Origin: Escarpia spicata
Lineage: Eukaryota; Annelida; Polychaeta; Sabellida; Siboglinidae
Length of the DNA stretch: 64,000 nt
Assembly (NCBI GenBank): GCA_963995525.1
Contig: OZ023205.1
Span: 45,020,704-45,084,703, forward strand
Direction: 5' to 3'
The notes beneath the pieces are model-generated. The model was not told where the DNA came from and searched no databases. It saw nothing but the letters and a program-made list of their open reading frames with translations. A program made the translations under genes and the position numbers. This document shows, in pieces, positions 57,331 to 64,000 of this stretch (position 1 is the first letter of the stretch; every line of letters begins with the position of its first letter).

Positions 57331-57544
57331 AACGGTCCGGAGCCTACTTACTCTAATATTATGTTAAACGGCTGTAACGATAAAAATAATGTATTTTATT
57401 AATTATTTATAAAATTATTTATACAATTACCATTCATCGTGAGCAAAAATAATCACCAATCGGCATCACTCGTCACGAATTACACTAGATCAACAAAATT
57501 ACAATCGTCATTACATGCCGCATTCTATCATCGTTACACACTCA

Positions 57545-57850
57545 TCACTGACAACTCACATCAGCTTCGGCGTCTGCATCATCATAGGCCCGAGAATCAT
57601 TAGCATCTTGCATAACATCTTGTATTGAAGTAATGGCATGCCTATACTTCGCGGCAGATACAACAACAGCGTAATCACAATTGACTCGCAGTTGGGTCAC
57701 ACAAAATATCGCGCTCACTGTGAGCCCATTTGTTGCAATCTTGACATGAACCCAGACCTCTCGTGTCCGGCTACTACTGATTGGGTCTTCATACCTCAAA
57801 CAAGGCCATTCCTCTTCGTCGCTGTTTTCATCGACTTACTTTTATCTTTT
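57545..57850 (-). pseudogene. Duplicated 3' segment of the Tigger-like transposase
   Basis: This stretch repeats 58,020-58,340 at lower similarity, including 'cctctcgtg', 'caaacaaggccattcctctt' and the preceding 'ctctaatattat'. No intact frame. Confidence 0.55.
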
Positions 57851-58148
57851 GGCACGGGTCACGCCTTTCTTTGCCGGCTGCTTCCCCTTTCCCTTACTTG
57901 TTCACTTTTACTCTAATATTATATTTAGCAGCTGTAATGATAATTTAAAACAATGTGTTTTATTAATTACTTATTTAAGCCATTATCAACTATTACCACT
58001 ATTACCATTCATCGTCAACTGACAACTCACATCAGCTTTGTCATCTGCATCATAATAGGTCTGAGAATCATGTGTGCATTACATCTGATACTGAAGTAAT
58101 GACATGCAGATACTTCGCGGCAGATACAGCAACAGTCTAATCACAATC

Positions 58149-58940
58149 TCACTCACAGTTGGGACACACAAAATACCGGAGCCCTGATGTGCATTCACTG
58201 TCAGCCCATTGTTTGCACTCTTGGTACTGAACCCAGACCTCTCGTGGCGGGCTGCTACTGAATGGTTCTCCACACATCAAACAAGGCCATTCCTCTTCAT
58301 CGCTGCTTTCATCGACTTTCTTGTACCTTTTGGCACGAGTCACACCTTTCTTTGCCGTCTGTTCCCATTTTATCTTTCCCCGTACTCTTTCCCATGCCTT
58401 CTTGTCGACCTCCCAACTGGCGCTTGAAAGGAGAAGAGGTTATACCAGTTGCTGACTCCGTCTTTCTCATGCGATGCCGCGGGCGCGACAATGTTGTGAT
58501 TGTGGGTAAAGCAAGAATGGTGTCGTGTATTCCACCATCTGATTCATTAGGTGGCCCGGACGTTTCAGACGTTTGGAGGGCGTGGGTGGTCGCAGATAGT
58601 CCAGTGGTTTGGGTGGTCACAGACGTTCCGCCTGTGCTCGGGGCTAAAGACGCTTTGTTTGCATGGCTGGTAGCTGTTGGCAACGGACTGACAACTGCCG
58701 ACAGGTCCAGGGCAGGTATCGCTTCATCAGTCACATGAGATGCGATGACATTGTCATCCATGAATACGTTCGCAGCAAATGGCCAGAGTCCACATACACG
58801 GAACGCTGTCACGGCTTTGTCGTATGTGGATGATCTCGAGAAAGCCTTCCCAAATATTTCTGCCAAGTTGTAGAAGGTGATACGCTTACCGGGATTCGAG
58901 ACCATCCAGTTGTCCAAGACCGCGTTGTAGTTGCATCCTT
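58149..58940 (-). pseudogene. pogo/Tigger-type transposase C-terminal remnant
   Basis: On the minus strand, a segment near 58,800-58,930 reads LDNWMVSNPGKRITFYNLAE then AVTAFRVCGLWPFAANVF, the C-terminal end of Tigger-like DDE transposases. A Ser/Thr-rich linker follows, then, in another frame, a Cys/His finger (EWPCLMCGEPF, QECKQWADSECTSG, FVCPNCE at 58,149-58,343), which these proteins often carry. The catalytic DDE core is gone and the frame is broken. Near 58,940-59,030 a 43-bp unit ('gaatatgaagaagggt') is duplicated. Confidence 0.7.
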
Positions 58941-59033
58941 TTGCTGGGGAATATGAAGAAGGGTGGTGTGTAGTTCCCCTGTTGCGGGTGAATATGAAGA
59001 AGGGTAATGTGTAGTTCCCCTGTTGAAGACATA

Positions 59034-60177
59034 TCCAGGGTTGAACGACATAGGTTGCCCTGCTGCCAAGAGAATGGCAAATCAAGTCGTGAAGCGTGGT
59101 GGGAATCGTTAACGTGGGTTACGTTCCCAAGCTTTTGTGTGTGCAATACTCAGCGTCCAGAGTGACTGTTCGAGCTTCGAAGAAGCCATGCCGCCACGTC
59201 AGCGGTTATTTGAAGCAACTTTCCGGTCGGCCCCAACGTATTTGCGTCGATGAGCAATAATCGCGACGCTCATCCAAGCTCGGGCCATCCTCGAACAGCG
59301 GTCTCCCAGCGACATCATCCGACAGCGTGACCGAATGCGACTCGAGAATTCGTAGCGGCCGGCGGTAAGCGTCTACCGCCCAGCGTCGTCATTCACCTTA
59401 ACGTATTCCAATAATATTGCAATCGTTTGCGACTGTGCGAGACAAGTCGATCATAGCATGGACGCGACTCGAGAATTCGCAGCGTACGACGGCAAGCGTC
59501 AATTGCCCGGCATCATCACTCGTGCGACCGAGGTACACCGCTCTGATTGTTTTCTGAGCTCGGCGTGATGACTTCATCAAACTTTCGTATAGGTTCGAGA
59601 TGGGACTAGCCAAATATAAATGTCTATTTTCTAATTGAACGTATATATTATTTGTTGTTTTATGAATGGTAGTTATCTGTGGTTTTGAAGTGAGGTATTA
59701 TTACCCTTGAAGTATGCATATGTATATTTATTGTAACCAATTACTGTAATGAGAGTCCGCGAGGGCTAGCTATATGTTGTGTATTTTTCCTATGAGATTT
59801 ATTCTTAGATAACACTTGGCGCCTAGTGTTTGGTCGTGTAGTAGAACAACCCACCTTAGAAAGGAAGAGGAATTGGATAACTGAAAGATTAATTGTAACT
59901 TTACTTTCTTAGTTAGATATATTCAAAGATTCAGTGTTATTGTTTATTATGTTTAGTTAAGATTTGGGTTATGGGATTTCTTTATTCTTTTCATTTTTTG
60001 TCTAATCGAGATACTTACCAAAAGGAAGATATCTTGTAATAAAGTTTATTAAATTTTTCTCGTTCTTTGTTGCTTGTTCACGATAACCGTACTTTTTCAT
60101 ATACGTTGACCTAGACATATAGGAACCCTACTAGACCTAAGCCATCTAGTGTACGGAGACCTAGCTAATCCGTGACA
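59034..60177 (+). repeat. Dispersed repeat, copy 2, with possible LTR at 59,732-60,177
   Basis: Same order as 10,441-11,647 but without the long GT run and with a 70-bp insertion near 59,150. TGTAAC...GTGACA bounds the last 446 bp. No coding sequence. Confidence 0.65.
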
Positions 60178-60363
60178 AGTTCAAATATAAAATAGTTTAA
60201 AACTTTGAATAAAAAACCGATATTTTGATATCAAAATAATTGTCACCCTCGATTTTATGTTGATTGAGTCCTTAAAGATAACACTCATACAAAAAATAGC
60301 TTTTGGCAAGCGAATCTCACGGGATGATTTGGTCACCACACTAATTGGCAAGGGAGCGAATGA

Positions 60364-62815
60364 GGATGCAAAACAGACGGGACACAACTGACATGGCAGA
60401 CTATTACAGCGCCAAATGATCCTTCGTTGACACAAAACAGACGTTACACAAATTACATGTCAGAGGCTTACAGTACCAAATGATCCTTTGTGATATCAGA
60501 CAGACGGCATACACATTACATGGCAGAGGCTTACAATACCAAATGATCAGTTGTGATACAAGACAGACGGAACACAAATTACATGACAGAGGCTTACGAT
60601 ACCAAATGATCCGTTGTGATACAAGACAGACGGAACACAAATTACATGACAGAGGCTTACAGTACCAAATTATCCTTTGTGATACAAGACAGACGGCACA
60701 CAAATTACATGACAGAGGCTTACAATATCAAATGATCCTTTGTGATACAAGACAGACGGAACACAAATTACATGACAGAGGCTTACAATACCAAATGATC
60801 CTTTGTGATACAAGACAGACGGAACACAAATTACATGACAGAGGCTTACAATACCAAATGATCCTTTGTGATACAAGACAGACGGAACACAAATTACATG
60901 AAATAGACTTACAATACCAAATGATCCTTTGTGATACAAGACAGACGGAACACAAATTAAATGACAGAGGCTTACAATACCAAATTATCCTTTGTGATAC
61001 AAGACAGACGGAACACAAATTACATGACAGAGGCTTACAATACCAAATGATCCTTTGTGATACAAGACAGACGGAACACAAATTACATGACAGAGGCTTA
61101 CAATACCAAATTATCCTTTGTGATACAAGACAGACGGAACACAAATTACATGACAGAGGCTTACAATACCAAATGATCCTTTGTGATACAAGACAGACGG
61201 CACACAAATTACATGACAGAGGCTTACAATACTAAATGATCCTTTGTGATACAAGACAGACGGAACACAAATTACATGACAGAGACTTACAATACCAAAT
61301 GATCCTTTGTGATACAAGACAGACGGAACACAAATTACATGACAGAGACTTACAATACCAAATGATCCTTTGTGATACAAGACAGACGGCACACAAATTA
61401 CATGACAGAGGCTTACAATACCAAATGATCCTTTGTGATACAAGACAGACGGAACACAAATTACATGACAGAGGCTTACAATACCAAATGATCCTTTGTG
61501 ATACAAGACAGACGGAACACAAATTACATGACAGAGGCTTACAATACCAAATGATCCTTTGTGATACAAGACAGACGGAACACAAATGACATGACAGAGG
61601 CTTACAATACCAAATGATCCTTTGTGATGCAAGACAGACGGCACACAAATTACATGACAGAGGCTTACATTACCAAATGATCCTTTGTGATACAAGACAG
61701 ACGGAACACAAATTACATGACAGAGGCTTACAATACCAAATTATCCTTTGTGATACAAGACAGACGGCACACAAATTACATGACAGAGGCTTACATTACC
61801 AAATTATCCTTTGTGATACAAGACAGACGGAACACAAATTACATGACAGAGGCTTACAATACCAAATGATCCTTTGTGATACAAGACAGACGGAACACAA
61901 ATTACATGACAGAGGCTTACAATACCAAATGATCCTTTGTGATACAAGACAGACGGAACACAAATTACATGACAGAGGCTTACAATACCAAATTATCCTT
62001 TGTGACACAAGACAGACGGAACACAAATTACATGACAAAGGCTTACAGTACCAAATTATCTTTTGTGACACAAGACAGACGGAACACAAAGTACATGACA
62101 GAGGCTTACAGTACCAAATTATCCTTTGTGATACAAGACAGACGGAACACAAATTACATGACAGAGGCTTACAATACCAAATGATCCTTTGTGATACAAG
62201 ACAGACGGAACACAAATTACATGACAGAGGCTTACAATACAAAATTATCCTTTGTGATACAAGACAGACGGAACACAAATTACCCGACAGAGGCTTACAA
62301 TACCAAATGATCCTTTGTGATACAAGACAGACGGACCACAAATTACATGACAGAGGCTTACAATACAAAATGATCCTTTGTGATACAAGACAGACGGCAC
62401 ACAAATTACATGACAGAGGCTTACAATACCAAATGATCCTTTGTGATACAAGACAGACGGACCACAAATTACATGACAGAGGCTTACAATACCAAATGAT
62501 CCTTTGTGATACAAGACAGACGGAACACAAATTACATGACAGAGGCTTACAATACCAAATGATCCTTTGTGATACAAGACAGACGGAACACAAATTACAT
62601 GGCAGAGGCTTACAATACCAAATGGTCCATTGTGACGCAAGACAGACGGGACACAATTAACGTGACAGACTTTTACACTGCCAAATGATCCTTTGTGACA
62701 CAAGACAGACGGGACACAATTTACATGACAGAGGCTTACAAAACTAAATGATCCTTTGTGATACAAAACAGACGGGATACAAATTACATGACAGAGGTTT
62801 GCGGTGCCGAAACAC
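60364..62815 (+). repeat. 63-bp satellite array (about 39 units)
   Basis: The unit contains 'gatacaagacagacggaaca', 'caaattacatgacagaggct' and 'tacaataccaaatgatcctt'. Units are highly similar in the centre and more diverged at both edges, as expected for an array homogenised by unequal exchange. Because 63 is a multiple of three and the unit has few stops, long frames run through it on both strands (for example 348 codons at 61,614-62,660 plus). These are not convincing genes. Confidence 0.95.
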
Positions 62816-62829
62816 CCTTTGTTGCGTTG

Positions 62830-63740
62830 TTGCGTTGTTACGTGTTCGCTGTGATCCGCTCCCAACAACGAGCTAAATTGCTCAAAGTGAACCACAGCAG
62901 ATATTATCAAATCAAATTTATTTAGACACCGTATGCCTCCAAAAATGAATAAGTGGTGTTTACAAATTAAAAAACATAGTAAAACATAAACTAAGCATAG
63001 ACTACACCACTTAGTACTATAATATTACAATACATTTGTTGCAACATTTAACACAATAAAAAATAAACATTGTGATTATATATGTGTATAATAATACATA
63101 AGTGTATCATATTATGTGCTTATATAAAAAAATTAGAAAACGAGTACGTGTTTCAGATCACTCCTAAAACTTCCTGAATCGTGTGACATTCGTAGTCACT
63201 GCGTGAGAGAGGTCCAGAGGGAAAGAATTGCAATGAAAAGTAGTACGACACTAAAACCATATTACAAATACGGAGGAAAGGAAATTTGAAACTTCTTGAA
63301 AACTAGTTGTGGAATTCGTCTAACAGAGACTGCTGCAAGCTACACTCGACTCTTACTTAACAGATTACGACCTGAAATATAAAAGTTATTGCGCCCAAAC
63401 CAGAACGACTTTTGACCCAAATTGTCTACATCATCATAATATATCATTGCATTAATTATTAAATTATTGTTTTGCGGTGCCGCTGCATCTTGAATTCAAA
63501 TAGTACAACGCGGTGGTTACCAAAACACACTATGCCCCACTGCATTATATGATTGTCACATGTCGTCTTTAGGAGAGGCTTAGAACGCACCACAGAATAC
63601 CTATAATATAACCTGGTTTCAGGGTGCGTGCGTAAGGGTGTGCGTGCTGGCGAGCGTACGTGTGTGCGTGCGAGCGAGCGTGCGTGCGTGCTTGCGTGCG
63701 TGCGACATACATTACAGTTCTAGCACATGTGTGTCACCTC
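62830..63740. other. No gene seen; GTGC-rich run near 63,625-63,710
   Basis: AT-rich sequence sharing a short 'caaatcaaatttattta' repeat with 54.77 kb, then a (GTGC/GAGC)n stretch just downstream of the second galactosyltransferase gene. Confidence 0.5.
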
Positions 63741-63753
63741 ATTATTACAGAAT

Positions 63754-64000
63754 TCACGTGAAATTCAACGAGATATCCGACCAAGTCTTTCTGAAAAGGT
63801 CGGTGTTGTGAATGTGTCCGAAAATATACCGCGTCCTGTTCCGACCGGTCATCTCCGCCGCCACCTCCTTGTCTGTTTTTATCACTTTGATCCGGTTCCC
63901 TATCTGCAAAAATGTGATATTGTCGAGTTTGAAGGGAAGCAGACCGGTGATGAAGACATCGTCGGGCCAGAAGAACGCGACGGTGTAGGATGTACGGTAA
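63754..64000 (-). CDS. Beta-1,3-galactosyltransferase-like gene, 3' end only (GT31)
   Basis: The minus strand from the window edge encodes about 81 codons ending in TGA at 63,754-63,756. It shows FFWPDDVFITGLLPFKLDN, VIKTDKEVAAEMTGRNR, HIHNTD and TWSDISLNFT, aligning without gaps to the end of the gene at 18,285-19,157 at roughly 80% nucleotide identity. It is a paralogue in opposite orientation; the catalytic DDD region lies beyond the window. The frame is clean, so it is probably an active gene. Confidence 0.85.
   Translation of the reverse strand, partial: YRTSYTVAFFWPDDVFITGLLPFKLDNITFLQIGNRIKVIKTDKEVAAEMTGRNRTRYIFGHIHNTDLFRKTWSDISLNFT

Noticed and set aside
60364..62815. CRISPR-like regular repeat
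   Set aside because: The units are contiguous without unique spacers, in eukaryotic DNA: a satellite.

Overview
The window is metazoan nuclear DNA, most likely from an aquatic invertebrate; I cannot name the species. The evidence is spliced host genes (a GT31 galactosyltransferase), three tRNA-Arg(TCG) genes, CR1 and L2-like LINEs, a pogo/Tigger remnant, long (GT)n and (TGTA)n microsatellites and a complete Maverick/Polinton. The background is AT-rich and nearly all of it is repeats. Host coding sequence is limited to two beta-1,3-galactosyltransferase-like genes, one spliced at 16.7-19.2 kb (+) and one cut by the window edge at 63.75-64 kb (-).

Layout. 0-3.2 kb: remnants of a LINE (-) and two inverted tRNA-Arg genes in co-duplicated flanks. 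3.3-12.9 kb: microsatellite, a degraded CR1 (+), a nearly full-length CR1 (-), an LTR-like repeat and a G-rich dispersed repeat. 13.1-15.3 kb: a decayed L2-like LINE. 16.7-19.2 kb: the galactosyltransferase. 20,195-36,028: a 15.8-kb Polinton with ~216-bp terminal inverted repeats and a near-perfect 6-bp target duplication, sitting inside an older ORF that reads through the insertion point. 36.5-38.3 kb: a truncated copy of the foldback arm. 38.4-43.2 kb: a full-length but broken CR1 (+). 43,944-53,811: a 9.9-kb foldback element with 3.8-4.3 kb inverted arms around a 1.76-kb core. 53.8-60.2 kb: L2-like 3' ends, a third tRNA-Arg, a Tigger remnant and a second LTR-like copy. 60.4-62.8 kb: a 63-bp satellite.

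The Polinton holds two plus-strand groups and one minus-strand group. The left plus group is a NADAR-domain protein, packaging ATPase, PX-like and PY-like proteins, a small membrane protein, integrase, a second membrane protein, minor capsid, major capsid and adenain-like protease. The minus group is protein-primed DNA polymerase B, an unknown Cys/His protein and an RPA-like ssDNA-binding OB-fold protein with small exons. A spliced acidic ORF of unknown function is on the plus strand near the right end. Integrase, both capsid genes, polymerase and the RPA-like gene carry frameshifts or stops, so the copy is a decayed provirus-like element; NADAR, ATPase, PX, PY, the membrane proteins and protease are intact.

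The most striking observation is that two unrelated mobile elements in this window each carry a NADAR-family gene: an intact one-exon gene at the left end of the Polinton, and a split, damaged gene that is the only recognisable coding content of the foldback core. NADAR proteins are known to remove ADP-ribose from nucleic-acid guanine or to act as related N-glycosidases. That mobile DNA uses them to counter host ADP-ribosylation is my inference.
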